A stretch of 64,000 nt of DNA. Origin: JAICQM01 sp963781555. Lineage in GTDB: Bacteria > Chloroflexota > Limnocylindria > QHBO01. A model generated the notes under the pieces. It was not told the origin of the DNA, searched no databases, and worked only from the letters and a program-made list of their open reading frames with translations. This document shows, one piece after another, positions 8,295 through 17,238 of the stretch. The DNA lies in contig CAWAGB010000005.1 of the NCBI GenBank assembly GCA_963781555.1, positions 62,001 through 126,000 of the forward strand. The letters are read 5' to 3'. The translations under genes were made by a program, and so were the position numbers. The stretch's first letter is position 1. Each line of letters begins with the position of its first letter.

Positions 8295-8762
8295 ATGTTC
8301 AACTCGCCCATCCGCGCCGCTGTCCTGGCGGTCGGCGCCCTTCTCCTCCTGGCAGGTGTCGGCTTCGCCGCCGGCAACCGACCCGCCGGAACCAATGACC
8401 TCGTGGCGTCCAGCGCCGCGGCCAGCGCTTCCGTCGCCGCATCACCTGAAGCAGAGGACTCCGACGTGGCGGACGCCAGCGAGAGCCCGGAGGCATCTCC
8501 CGAGGCCGAGGCCTCCGACGAGGCCGATGCATCCGAGGGCGCCGAGGCTTCCGACAGCGCCGATGACGACGCGATAGAGAACGAGGTCGAGGATGGCCCG
8601 AACGACGTCGAGGACGGCTCGAACGAGGCCGCCCCGAGCGCGGGCGCGCCCGCCAGCGACGCGAACGAGGTCGAGGACAGCTCCGGCTCAGGCAGCGGCG
8701 ATGACGACCACTCCGGGTCCGGCGGCGAGGACAGCTCCGGCTCGGGTGGCAGCGACGACTGA
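8295..8762 (+). CDS. acidic Ser/Asp/Glu-rich exported protein
   Basis: 155 residues with no recognised domain. An N-terminal membrane or signal segment (AAVLAVGALLLLAGVGFAAG) is followed by a low-complexity stretch built from Ala, Ser, Glu and Asp, ending in repeats of SSGSG and a GGSDD tail. It is predicted to be exported and unstructured; a role as acidic surface filler, ion binder or envelope-stress target is possible but not shown. The same SSGSGxxDD tail ends the anti-sigma-like protein at 9350-9907. It precedes the ECF sigma gene by 24 bases and is probably in the same transcript. Confidence 0.65.
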   Translation: MFNSPIRAAVLAVGALLLLAGVGFAAGNRPAGTNDLVASSAAASASVAASPEAEDSDVADASESPEASPEAEASDEADASEGAEASDSADDDAIENEVEDGPNDVEDGSNEAAPSAGAPASDANEVEDSSGSGSGDDDHSGSGGEDSSGSGGSDD

Positions 8763-8786
8763 TCGACAGGCCGACAACCCGGGGCG

Positions 8787-9353
8787 ATGGCCGCGGCGTG
8801 GCACGATGGGCGCGTGGATGATCGTGCCCTCGTCCGCGCCGTCCTCGACGGCGACCGCGACGCCTTCCGCCCCCTCGTGGAGCGGGAGGCGGTCGCCGTA
8901 TACCGCGCCTGCCTCCGCATCATGGGAGAGCCGGCAGACGCCGAGGACGTCGCACAGGAGTCGATGGTGATTGGCTACCGGTCGTTGGCATCGTTCCGCG
9001 GCGACGGACCGTTGGGTGCGTGGCTGGTCAGGATCGCGACCCGTCAGGCGTATCGCCGGCTCGCGCAGCGGCGTGACACCGCCGACCTGGCGGCAATCCC
9101 CGAGCCGGCTGGCGCCAACCTCCTCGCCGAGCCGCTGGGTGCGCTGATCGCCACAGAACGCGCACGGGAGCTGCGGGCCGGGGTGGCCTCGCTACCCGAG
9201 CCGTATCGCGAGACGGTCGCGCTGCGCTTCTTCGGCGAGCTGGCGCTCGACGAGATCGCCGCGGCAACCGGACGCCCCCTCAACACGGTCAAGACCCACC
9301 TGCGGCGAGGGCTCGAGCGCCTGCGCGCCGCCGCGGGGACGGTGCACGCGTGA
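8787..9353 (+). CDS. ECF-family RNA polymerase sigma factor
   Basis: Up to 188 residues. Region 2 is seen as DRDAFRPLVEREAVAVYRAC, then DAEDVAQESMVIGYRSLASF and GAWLVRIATRQAYRRLAQRR. Region 4 is seen as ASLPEPYRETVALRFFGELA and EIAAATGRPLNTVKTHLRRG. ATG 8787 is the longest start; GTG 8814 (VDDRALVRAV) removes nine unconserved residues and is also good. Its stop overlaps the next start (GTGA), as is typical for a sigma/anti-sigma pair. It is the second ECF factor in the window and differs from the one at 2585-3157. Confidence 0.88.
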   Translation: MAAAWHDGRVDDRALVRAVLDGDRDAFRPLVEREAVAVYRACLRIMGEPADAEDVAQESMVIGYRSLASFRGDGPLGAWLVRIATRQAYRRLAQRRDTADLAAIPEPAGANLLAEPLGALIATERARELRAGVASLPEPYRETVALRFFGELALDEIAAATGRPLNTVKTHLRRGLERLRAAAGTVHA

Positions 9354-9907
9354 CGCGCCGGCCGTTCACCAGCGGTGAGCTCGGCCGCGACGACGCGGAG
9401 CTCGATCAGCTTGCCGCGGAGCTGGAGGCCGTGGGCGGGAGCTCACAGCTGCCGAGTCCGGGATTCCACGAGCGGGTGCTCGCCGCAGTTGATGCTGTCG
9501 ACCCTCCGCGGCGCTCGTGGCTCGCGGCGTGGCTGACGCCCGGTTCGGGCCTCGCCTGGCAGGGCGCCACGCTCGGGCTGGTCCTGGTATTGGGAGTCAC
9601 TGCCGCGTTCATGGCGGGCGGCCTGCTGGACGGGGTGCGCCGCGGACCGGGTGTGGGCACGTCCCCGAGCCCCCTGCAGAGTGTCGAGCCGACCATCACC
9701 CCGTCGCCGTTGCCGTCTGCGCCACCGAGCCCGACCGTCACGCCGTCGCCATCGGCCACTCCGTCGGCCACCCCGGTCCGCAGCACCGCCCCCTCGCCAT
9801 CCGAGAGCGAAGATGGAATCGAGACGCCGCGCCCGAGCGAATCCGACAACTCGGGCTCGGGCCCCGGTGGTGGTGACAGCTCCGGGTCGGGGAGCGGGGA
9901 CGACTAG
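9350..9907 (+). CDS. putative membrane anti-sigma factor, Pro/Ser/Thr-rich exterior
   Basis: 185 residues. A short cytoplasmic part (about 1-65) contains LPSPGFHERVLAAVD, one membrane helix follows (about 70-95, ATLGLVLVLGVTAAFMAGGL), and the rest is a Pro/Ser/Thr-rich exterior ending in DSSGSGSGDD. No zinc motif is visible. The role as partner of the sigma factor is inferred from the GTGA overlap and the topology. The C-terminal tail is nearly the same as that of the exported protein two genes upstream. Its stop overlaps the stop of the convergent acetyltransferase by four bases. Confidence 0.65.
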   Translation: MTRRPFTSGELGRDDAELDQLAAELEAVGGSSQLPSPGFHERVLAAVDAVDPPRRSWLAAWLTPGSGLAWQGATLGLVLVLGVTAAFMAGGLLDGVRRGPGVGTSPSPLQSVEPTITPSPLPSAPPSPTVTPSPSATPSATPVRSTAPSPSESEDGIETPRPSESDNSGSGPGGGDSSGSGSGDD

Positions 9908-10491
9908 AGGCCCCTGAAGGGCGGCGGGTACTCGAGCGTGCCGCCCGGCAGGGTCGCCGCCTCGACCATCGGCATGACCTGGAAGACGCCGCCCGGCGCC
10001 TGCCAGGGGCCGCTGATGTCGTGTGCTGCGGCATCAACGAATCCGAAGCGGCCGTAGAACTCGGGCGAGCCCAGGACGGCGATGCCGGCCTCCTCGCCGC
10101 GAGCGTGGGCGAGTGCCGTGGCGGCGCGCATGAGCAGCGTGCCGAACCCGTTTCCCTGGTGCATCGGGGCAACGGCAATCGGAGCGAGCGCCAGGAACGG
10201 AGCGTGGTCGCCGGCCTCAGTGACGAGGTCCACGCGGGAGAGCAGGACGTGCCCCACGACCTGTCCGTTGAGGTCGGCGACGAGCGACAGAGCAGGCACG
10301 AAGAAGGCGCTGCGCCGGATGGCGTCGACCAGCTCGGCTTCGGCGGGGCCACTGAATGCGGCTCTGTGGAGCTCGGCGATGGCATCGATGTCGTCGGGAA
10401 GCTCCGGACGAATGGTGGGGAGCGCAGCCTCCTCGGCGCGCTCGAGAGCCGTCCCGTCGGACGGGGCGTCGAGGCGTGTGGTCATGACCAT
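9904..10491 (-). CDS. YhbS-type GNAT N-acetyltransferase
   Basis: About 195 residues. Starts with IRPELPDDIDAIAELHRAAF, then LVADLNGQVVGHVLLSRVD, the acetyl-CoA segment IAVAPMHQGNGFGTLLMRAA and VLGSPEFYGRFGFVDAA, which is the YhbS subgroup pattern. The substrate is unknown. ATG at 10491 or 10485 are both possible; an ATG at 10509 gives a longer, less likely form. It converges with the anti-sigma-like gene, stops overlapping. Confidence 0.8.
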   Translation of the reverse strand: MVMTTRLDAPSDGTALERAEEAALPTIRPELPDDIDAIAELHRAAFSGPAEAELVDAIRRSAFFVPALSLVADLNGQVVGHVLLSRVDLVTEAGDHAPFLALAPIAVAPMHQGNGFGTLLMRAATALAHARGEEAGIAVLGSPEFYGRFGFVDAAAHDISGPWQAPGGVFQVMPMVEAATLPGGTLEYPPPFRGL

Positions 10492-10541
10492 CGCATCAGC
10501 AGAAAGCACGCCAGCTCGCCATGGGAGCGACCAAGCGCATG

Positions 10542-10553
10542 ATTGTTGACAAT
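10542..10553. repeat. small inverted repeat in the divergent spacer before the M6 protease
   Basis: ATTGTTGACAAT, an exact ATTGT/ACAAT inverted repeat in an AT-rich patch of the 243-base spacer between the acetyltransferase and the M6 protease. It contains TTGACA and could be a -35 box or an operator. The rest of the spacer shows no gene. Confidence 0.35.
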
Positions 10554-10734
10554 GTTAAGTATCCTTATGGGACGTCGGCGCTGCGTCGACCGTCCTCGAG
10601 GGTCCGTCCCTCGCCTGATGACCGCCATCCTCGCCGAGCGATGCGGCCGCGTCGTCGAGCGAAGGCCCGAGCCGCTTCTCGGCCCGGATGACGACCCCGG
10701 AGATTCGCTCAACAGTCCACTGGAGGACAACCCC

Positions 10735-12850
10735 TTGGCGCGACATTCAACATTCAGGCCGCTCATGTCCCTGCTCGTCGCACTGGCGATGCTCGGGATC
10801 GTGGCCCCGGCGGCGACCCTCGCCGTCGACGAGGTCGGCGGTACGGCCGGCGACCCAACTCTGACGCTTGACGTCGGCGACAGCGCGGCGGGCGGCGAGG
10901 TCATCCTCACGTTCGAGCGCGCCTACGCAAACACGACGGTGGACGGTACTCCCGTCTACATCTACGTGCCACAGGGTTCGATCGGCAATGAAGAAGTGCT
11001 CGGCATGAGCCCGGCCATCGACCCGAACCCTGGAGACGGCTTCGAGCCCTGCCCAACCAAGTTCGACGCGGGCGACTACCTCATCACGCAGCCGCAGATC
11101 GACGCGCTCGGCAACGAGCTGACGAATCAGATCGTGCGCGTCGACGAGGAGCACTACGGCGATATCGGCCTGGCCGATCCGTCGGATCCGACGAGCGACG
11201 CTCTGGTGGTGCTCGCGTACAACATCTTCGACGACTTCTTCTACGACTGTGACGCCGATACCTACACGGCGGGCTTCTTTGCCCCCGGCTTCATCGACGA
11301 GTACGGCATGAACGTGATCGTCATCGACACGTTCGACTGGGCACGAACCGCGTCGGCGGCGAAGCCGACCCGAGTCTACGAGGGCGTCATCGCCCATGAG
11401 CTCGAGCACCTGCTGCATGAACTACTCCGACCCCGGCGAGCTCTCCTGGGTCGACGAGGGGCTCGCCGACATGGCGATCTTCCTCAACGGCTGGGGCGAC
11501 ACGAACGGCAGCCACATCCCTATCACCAGGTCTTCCATCGCGAGACGAGCCTCACGCGGTGGGGCGGTGGTCTCGAGAACTACGGTGCCTCCTATCACCT
11601 ACTTCCTCTACCTCTGGGAGCAGGCGGGCGGCAACGGCGGTGGTGACCTTGCCGCCGACCTCGAGTACGACGGCCAGAATGGAGATCGGCTGATCAAGCT
11701 GATCTTCGAGAACCCCGCCGACGGCATGCAGGGCGTGCAGGCCGCCATCGACCAGTACAACGCCACGCTGCAGCCGGGCGAGACCGCGCTGGAGTCGGCC
11801 GAGGACTTCTTCAAGGACTGGGCCGTCGCCATCTGGCTCGACGCCGAGGTGAACGGCACGAAGTTTGACTTTGCCAACATCGACTTCGGCGACGCGATCA
11901 CGCGTGGCTGGACGATCGAGATTGCCAACGAGCTGTTCTTCGGCGACCGTGGCATCTACCACGGCTCGATGCCGCCTGCCAAGTGGCTGCACAAGAAGAA
12001 CGTGCCGGGCCAGACCGCCCTGCCGTTCGGCGTCAGCTACGAGACGTTCCGCAACCCGGGACCGACCTTCAAGCTCCTGATGGATGGTGAGGACGCGACC
12101 CAGGTCGCCCCGCATACCGGCACCACCCACTGGTACGCGGGCTACCAGAGCCAGTTCGACAGCATCCTGAACGTGGACGCTCCGGCGATCACGGGCGGTG
12201 AGACGCTCAACTTCTGGACCTGGTACTTCATCGAAGAGGGCTGGGACTATGGCTTCGTGGAGGCCCTGGTGGGCACCGACTGGGTCACCGTTCCGCTGAC
12301 GGACGTTGCCACTGGCGCCGTCGTCACCACCGACGACGATCCTCAGGGCAACAACACCGAGGGCAACGGCCTGACCGGGACCTCGGGTGGCGCCTACTTC
12401 GTCGACGAGCCGGCGTACATCAACCTGACGGCCACCCTGCCGGCCGGGGCGACCGATGTCCGCTTCCGCTACTCGACTGATGCCGCGTACCTCGACACCG
12501 GCTGGTTCGTCGACGACGTCACCGTGGGCGGCAGCCCCGCCACGCTGACCTCGCCGGCGGGCAACTGGACCCTGTCGACCGGCGAGCAGGACAACAACTG
12601 GGTCATCCAGATCATCTCCCCGTGCGACCTGACGCCTGGCGTCGTCTCGACCGGTGAGATCGTCGATGCGGCAGGCTTCGTCTACCGCTTCGAGGGTGAC
12701 CTGATCCAGCAGGGTGGCTTCAGCACGAAGTGCCTTGGTGGCCAGGGCCGCATCGCGGTCGTGATCAGCAACCTTCCGACCGGAGACCTGACCTTCCTCG
12801 ACGCGGACTACCTGTTCCGCCTCACCAACACCGGCAACGCCAAGAAGTAG
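10735..12850 (+). pseudogene. secreted M6-like (immune inhibitor A type) metalloprotease, three frame breaks
   Basis: About 700 residues. TTG 10735 follows GGAGG by eight bases and opens a signal peptide (MSLLVALAMLGIVAPAATLA). The zinc site is HELEH followed by ELSWVDEGLADMA, the order seen in immune-inhibitor-A proteases. Downstream are a long region with LDTGWFVDDVTVGG, typical of a choice-of-anchor/MAM-like beta domain, and a C-terminus without a membrane anchor. Frame breaks near 11415-11420, 11514-11521 and 11593-11599 split the reading; conserved residues continue across them, so they may be sequence errors. It is likely an extracellular protein-degrading enzyme. A strong terminator follows. 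Confidence 0.75.
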
Positions 12851-12881
12851 CGCCCCGCGCTCCTTCCCACGCAGACCGATG

Positions 12882-12912
12882 CGAGGGCCCGGGCAGACTG
12901 CCCGGGCCCTCG
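12882..12912 (+). terminator. strong GC hairpin after the M6 protease
   Basis: CGAGGGCCCGGGCAG pairs with CTGCCCGGGCCCTCG across a tiny loop, about 30 bases after the stop. No U-run follows, so it may be a weak intrinsic terminator or an RNA-stabilising end. Confidence 0.75.
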
Positions 12913-12965
12913 TGCTGTCCGTGGCGCTATGACGTAGGCGGCTGACGACGAAGGTCGGCGTCGGT

Positions 12966-12992
12966 GGCGGCCGCCCCACCGATGCGGCCGCC
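12966..12992 (+). repeat. leader hairpin before the FAD oxidase
   Basis: GGCGGCCGC and GCGGCCGCC form a perfect nine-base stem with a nine-base loop, about 70 bases before ATG 13066. It could be a terminator of leftover upstream transcription or a leader structure. Confidence 0.4.
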
Positions 12993-13065
12993 GGGTCGCG
13001 GATTCGAGGATGGCGCTGCGTCCGATTCGGGCGCCTGAACCGCCGCTGCAGGAGCCCGCACACCG

Positions 13066-14457
13066 ATGTACGCCTCGATCCCGGTCCGTCACGTCACCGC
13101 TGCCGACCTTCCCGCCCTGGCTGCCGAGCTCTCCGGCTCGGTGATCCGCCCCGGCGACCCGATCTACGACGAGGCACGCGTCGTCCACAACCTGGCCTTC
13201 GCCAGCCGCCCCACCGCCATCGTGCGGCCGGCCGACGCCGCGGACGTGGCGCGCACGGTGACCTTTGCCCGCGACAGCGGCATGCCCCTTGCGGTCAGGT
13301 CCGGCGGCCACAGCGTCGCCGGCCACAGCACCGGTGACGGCGTCCTGGTGCTCGACCTGTCGAGCCTCCGAGGCCTGCACGTCGATCCGTCGTCGCGGAT
13401 CGTGGTGGCGGGTGCCGGCCTGACCGCCGGCGAGGTGACGACTGCCGCCGGGGAGCACGGCCTGGCCGTGCCATTCGGCGACGCGCCATCCGTCGGCATC
13501 GGCGGGCTCACCCTGGGCGGCGGGATCGGGTTCCTGGTCCGGCGCTTCGGGCTGACCATCGACAACCTGCTGGCGGTCGAGGTCGTGACCGCCGACGGCG
13601 AGGTGCGCACCGCGTCGGCCACCGAGCACCCGGATCTCTTCTGGGCGGTGCGTGGCGGTGGCGGGAACATGGGCGTGGTCACGCGCTTCACCTTCCGCGC
13701 CCAGCCGGTCCCCATGATCCTGGGCGGCGCGCTGCTCATCGAGCCGACTCGCGACGCGCTGCGCTCCCTCGTCCCGGTTGCCGCATCCGCGCCCGAGGAC
13801 CTCACCACGATCTCCATGCTCATGCCCGCGCCACCACACCCCGCCGTCCCCGCCGCGTGGCACGGACGCCAGGCGCTGATGGTGATGCTGGTCTGGGCCG
13901 GCGAGGATCTGCATGCGGGTCAACGCGCGGTGGACGAGCTGCGGAAGATCGGTCCGGTCGTCGCCGACCTCGTTGCCCCGATGCCCTATGCCGCGATGTA
14001 CGAGCTGACCCGCGAGGCCGGCGAGCCCCATCCGTCAGTGGTGCGGTCGGCGTTCATGGACGTCATGGACGACGCCGCGGTTGACGCGATCCTGGCCCGC
14101 CAGGTCGACGCGCCGCCGATGGCGATGACCCAGATCCGTGTCCTCGGCGGCGCGATGGCGCGGGTGGGGGAGGATGCCACGGCCTTTGCCCATCGCGACG
14201 CCACGATCATGTTCACGGTGATGGCCGGGATCCACGATCCGAGCCAAGCCGCCACCATCGAGGCGTGGGCGGACGGCTTCCTTGCCGACCTGGCGCCGCA
14301 GTCACGGGGCGTCTACGTCAACTTCCTCGCCAATGAGGGAGCGGCCCGCCTCCACGAGGCGTACCCGACTGAAACGTACGCGCGGCTGGTTGCCGCCAAG
14401 CGCCGCTGGGACCCGCAGAACCTCTTCCGGCGCAACCAGAACATCGCGCCGGCATAG
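13066..14457 (+). CDS. FAD-linked oxidase, berberine-bridge/6-hydroxynicotine oxidase type
   Basis: 463 residues, usual for the family. The PCMH FAD-binding domain covers about 40-215: AVRSGGHSVAGHS places H82 as the likely covalent flavin site, followed by PSVGIGGLTLGGGIGFLVRR and TADGEVRTASATEHPDLFWA. The C-terminal BBE element RWDPQNLFRRNQNIAP closes it. Such enzymes oxidise alcohols, sugars or amines with O2; the substrate is unknown. No export signal is seen. The ATG sits in the context CACACCGATG, shared by several starts in this window. Confidence 0.9.
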   Translation: MYASIPVRHVTAADLPALAAELSGSVIRPGDPIYDEARVVHNLAFASRPTAIVRPADAADVARTVTFARDSGMPLAVRSGGHSVAGHSTGDGVLVLDLSSLRGLHVDPSSRIVVAGAGLTAGEVTTAAGEHGLAVPFGDAPSVGIGGLTLGGGIGFLVRRFGLTIDNLLAVEVVTADGEVRTASATEHPDLFWAVRGGGGNMGVVTRFTFRAQPVPMILGGALLIEPTRDALRSLVPVAASAPEDLTTISMLMPAPPHPAVPAAWHGRQALMVMLVWAGEDLHAGQRAVDELRKIGPVVADLVAPMPYAAMYELTREAGEPHPSVVRSAFMDVMDDAAVDAILARQVDAPPMAMTQIRVLGGAMARVGEDATAFAHRDATIMFTVMAGIHDPSQAATIEAWADGFLADLAPQSRGVYVNFLANEGAARLHEAYPTETYARLVAAKRRWDPQNLFRRNQNIAPA

Positions 14458-14473
14458 GCCGCGGTCAGGGGGG

Positions 14474-14549
14474 TGGAGCGGGAGACGAGGTTCGAACTCG
14501 CGACATTCACCTTGGGAAGGTGACGCTCTGCCAACTGAGCTACTCCCGC
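14474..14549 (-). tRNA. tRNA-Gly (anticodon CCC)
   Basis: A full cloverleaf on the minus strand: acceptor GCGGGAG/CTCCCGC, D arm GCTC/GAGC, anticodon arm TCACC-TTCCCAA-GGTGA with CCC at 34-36, and T arm GCGAG-TTCGAAC-CTCGT. The CCA end is encoded. It reads GGG glycine codons. It converges with the FAD oxidase. Confidence 0.95.
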
Positions 14550-14561
14550 GTCGCGGGGCCG

Positions 14562-14591
14562 ATGATAGCGCGGCCGTCGCGCGCGTGTCAC
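14562..14591 (-). promoter_or_regulatory. promoter of tRNA-Gly
   Basis: Minus strand GTGACA, 18 bases, TATCAT; the -10 box ends 12 bases before the mature tRNA, as expected for a tRNA gene. Confidence 0.55.
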
Positions 14592-14604
14592 ATGCGCGAC
14601 GGCC
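14572..14604. repeat. perfect 11-base inverted repeat over the tRNA promoter
   Basis: GGCCGTCGCGC and GCGCGACGGCC flank an 11-base centre that holds the putative -35 box. It could be an operator, or a terminator-like hairpin for transcription from either side. Confidence 0.5.
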
Positions 14605-14667
14605 GGTGGCTCACCGTCGAGACATGCCACTGAACGACCAGGGCGGCGCGCGGGTATCGGTCTGCAG

Positions 14668-16071
14668 ATGGCCCGATTGAGGCGCGGGATGCGCCCCCTT
14701 GCGCTGCTCGCCTGCAGCCTGGCGATGACCGGCTGCGGCGCGGCGATCGCGACGCCACCGGCGGGCGGCCGCTCCCTGGAGCCGGTGGTCCAGTTCCCCG
14801 AGCTGGACTTCGCGGTCGATGAGGCACGCCTGGGCGAGCATCTCGAGGCGCTCATGGCCGTCGCCGCGGCGCACGACGGGGTGCGCACGGTCGGCACGCC
14901 GGGGTACGAGGCATCGGTCGACTACGTCGCCGGCGCGCTGCGGGGGTTGGGGTGGCGGGTCGAGACGCCGTCGGCGCCCATCACCACCTTCCGCGAGACC
15001 GCGCCCGGGGAGCTGGAGGTCGGCGAGGCAAAGTTCGAGGGCCCGGACGAGGTCCACGCGCTCATCTACTCGGCGAGCGGCAACGTGCGCGGTCCGGTCG
15101 AGATGATGAGCGCCTCCGGCTGCGATCCGGGCGACTTCGAGGGCTTCCCCGACGGCGCCATCGCCGTCACCACGGCCGGCGGCTGCCTGCGCCGCACGCA
15201 GGTGATGAACGCGGACGCCGCCGGCGCGGTGGCGATCCTGATGGTCTACCCAGATCGCGGGCCGGGCGAGATCCTGCGTCCCACGCTCATCAGCCCGGAC
15301 GGGATCGACATCCCGGCGGCCGCTGTGACCGGGGAGGCGGGTGATGCCCTGCGTGGAGCTGACGGCGAGGAGGCGCACCTGTCCATCTCCACTGCCCGCG
15401 AGCCCGGAACGCTGCGCAACGTCATCGCCGAGCTCGGGGACGGGGCGCGCGTTGTGATGCTCGGCGCACATCTCGACTCGGTGCTCGACGGTCCGGGCAT
15501 CAACGACAACGGGTCGGGGGTGGCGGCACTCCTCGAGATCGCCCGCGGCGCGGAGCAGCTGGGCGTTCCGGACGGCTCGACCCTGCGGCTCGGCTTCTGG
15601 GGCGGCGAGGAGTTCGGCCTGCTCGGCTCATCGGCCTACGTGGACGCCCTGACCGATGCGCAGCGGAGCGCGATGGCGGCGTACATCAACCTCGACATGG
15701 TCGGCTCGCCGAACGGGACGACGCTCATCTACGACGACGGCGGCGCGCCGCGTGGGTCGGGCACCCTCACCATCGACTACGAGGTGTGGTTCGAGAGCCG
15801 CGGCCTGCCTGCCGCACGCGAGGATCTCGGCGGCTCCTCGGACCACTACTGGTTCGAGCAGGCCGGCATCCCGACCGGCGGCATCTTCGCCGGCGCAAGC
15901 GAGATCGTCACCGCCGAGCAGGGCGAGCGATTCGGCGCGAGGCGCAATGAGCCAATGGATGCGTGCTATCACCTTCCATGCGACGATGCCGCCAACGTGG
16001 ACCTGGCGCGCGCGGCGACCTTTGGCGACGCGACGCTGGCCGTGGCACTCCGCCTGCTGGTGGCGGACTGA
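14668..16071 (+). CDS. M28-family aminopeptidase, lipoprotein
   Basis: 467 residues. A lipoprotein signal ends in LAMTGC (C23), so it is anchored outside the membrane. A protease-associated domain lies at about 130-230, inserted before the peptidase core. Zinc ligands are visible: GAHLDSVLDGPGINDNGSG gives the His and bridging Asp, FWGGEEFGLLGS the catalytic and ligand Glu, INLDMVGS an Asp, and SSDHYWFEQAGIP the last His region. It removes N-terminal residues from peptides. ATG 14668 lies seven bases after TATCGG and lacks a Shine-Dalgarno. It is followed by another exported peptidase. Confidence 0.88.
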   Translation: MARLRRGMRPLALLACSLAMTGCGAAIATPPAGGRSLEPVVQFPELDFAVDEARLGEHLEALMAVAAAHDGVRTVGTPGYEASVDYVAGALRGLGWRVETPSAPITTFRETAPGELEVGEAKFEGPDEVHALIYSASGNVRGPVEMMSASGCDPGDFEGFPDGAIAVTTAGGCLRRTQVMNADAAGAVAILMVYPDRGPGEILRPTLISPDGIDIPAAAVTGEAGDALRGADGEEAHLSISTAREPGTLRNVIAELGDGARVVMLGAHLDSVLDGPGINDNGSGVAALLEIARGAEQLGVPDGSTLRLGFWGGEEFGLLGSSAYVDALTDAQRSAMAAYINLDMVGSPNGTTLIYDDGGAPRGSGTLTIDYEVWFESRGLPAAREDLGGSSDHYWFEQAGIPTGGIFAGASEIVTAEQGERFGARRNEPMDACYHLPCDDAANVDLARAATFGDATLAVALRLLVAD

Positions 16072-16138
16072 GCCGAGCCACCTGGGGCGCAGCTGCCCGA
16101 TGCGCCCGATTCGTGCCCGATGTGAGGAGATACCCCCC

Positions 16139-17164
16139 ATGACCCGACCCCGCACCCGATCGCTGCTGCTCATCGCCGCACTGAGCGCCCTGCTTGCGCT
16201 GCCCTCGGCCGTGATGGCCAAGCAGCCAGCCGGGATCGGCTCGACCGCCGCCGCACGCGTCTTCATGCCGAACCCGGTCGCGTCGCTGAACGACCAGAGC
16301 CTCACCGACCAGAAGGACGCGGACTACGCGGCCCTTGCCCCGGCCTACGTCAACGTCACGCTCACCGATCTCGACGGCAGCGGCTTCCTGTGCGGCCGCT
16401 GGGCATGCGTCGTCAGCGAGACCGGCAAGCCGGCGTACGAGCCGGACGGGACGTTCCTCTACGGGCGGCACGACGACCGCTTCGAGCAGGTGATGGCCTA
16501 TTACTGGATCACCCAGTCCCAGAAGTACATCCAATCGCTCGGCTTCGGATCGACGTATCCCGGCATCAACATGGACAGTCAGGCGATCCGCATCAACCAG
16601 TGGGGCGTGGACAACAGCTTCGCGACCGACCACCCCAAGGACGAGATGCGGATGGGCAAGGGCGGCGTGGACGACGCCGAGGATGCCGAGGTGCTGCTCC
16701 ACGAGTACGGACACCAGATGCACTTCAGCCAGTCAGCCTTGTTCTTCAACGGCGGCGACGGGGGCGCAATCAGTGAGGGCTTTGGCGACTACTGGGCGGC
16801 CAACGTGGTCGAGATCCTGACCGATACCCCGGATCCCGCCTGCATCATGGACTGGGACGCGACCTCCTACGACCCGACCGCTCCGCATTGCCTCCGGCGC
16901 CTGGACAGCAACCGCAGCTATGCCACCGACCGGCGCGACGAGGTCCACTTCGACGGCACGATCTGGTCCCAGTCCCTGTGGGAGATGCGGCAGGCCATTG
17001 GGCCGACGAAGGCGAACACCGCCATCCTGCTCGCCCAGTTCGGACAGGACGGGCCGACCATGCCGTCGCTGGCGGCGGACATCGTGGCCCAGGTGAGGGC
17101 GAAGTACGGCGCCGCGGATGCCGCGGCGGCGCGTGCAGCGTTCGAGGCCCGCGACATCCTCTAG
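16139..17164 (+). CDS. secreted gluzincin metallopeptidase (M4/M36-like)
   Basis: 341 residues. A signal peptide (SLLLIAALSALLALPSAVMA) is followed by a short N-region and the zinc site HEYGH (H188, E189, H192) with the third ligand in GAISEGFGDYWA (E213). This spacing is that of thermolysin/fungalysin-like gluzincins, but the protein is shorter than either family, lacking a large propeptide. GAGGAGA lies eight bases before ATG 16139; longer in-frame readings run into the M28 gene. It probably acts with the neighbouring exported peptidases in protein scavenging. A bidirectional terminator follows. Confidence 0.8.
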   Translation: MTRPRTRSLLLIAALSALLALPSAVMAKQPAGIGSTAAARVFMPNPVASLNDQSLTDQKDADYAALAPAYVNVTLTDLDGSGFLCGRWACVVSETGKPAYEPDGTFLYGRHDDRFEQVMAYYWITQSQKYIQSLGFGSTYPGINMDSQAIRINQWGVDNSFATDHPKDEMRMGKGGVDDAEDAEVLLHEYGHQMHFSQSALFFNGGDGGAISEGFGDYWAANVVEILTDTPDPACIMDWDATSYDPTAPHCLRRLDSNRSYATDRRDEVHFDGTIWSQSLWEMRQAIGPTKANTAILLAQFGQDGPTMPSLAADIVAQVRAKYGAADAAAARAAFEARDIL

Positions 17165-17189
17165 CACCACGCTCCGTGGCACACACCAC

Positions 17190-17217
17190 GATGGCCCCGG
17201 CGCATGCCGGGGCCATC
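17190..17217. terminator. bidirectional hairpin terminator
   Basis: GATGGCCCCGGC-GCAT-GCCGGGGCCATC, a perfect 12-base stem with a four-base loop, lies between two convergent genes and could stop transcription from both. Confidence 0.85.
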
Positions 17218-17238
17218 GGTCCGTCAGCGCTGCCGAGC

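Noticed and set aside
10543..10734. Upstream extension of the M6 protease
   Set aside because: The signal peptide starts after TTG 10735, which has GGAGG at the right distance; the extra 64 residues would hide the signal.
11552..13063. 503-codon minus-strand frame opposite the M6 protease
   Set aside because: Shadow frame with no motif; the plus strand encodes the conserved metalloprotease and the terminator follows its stop.
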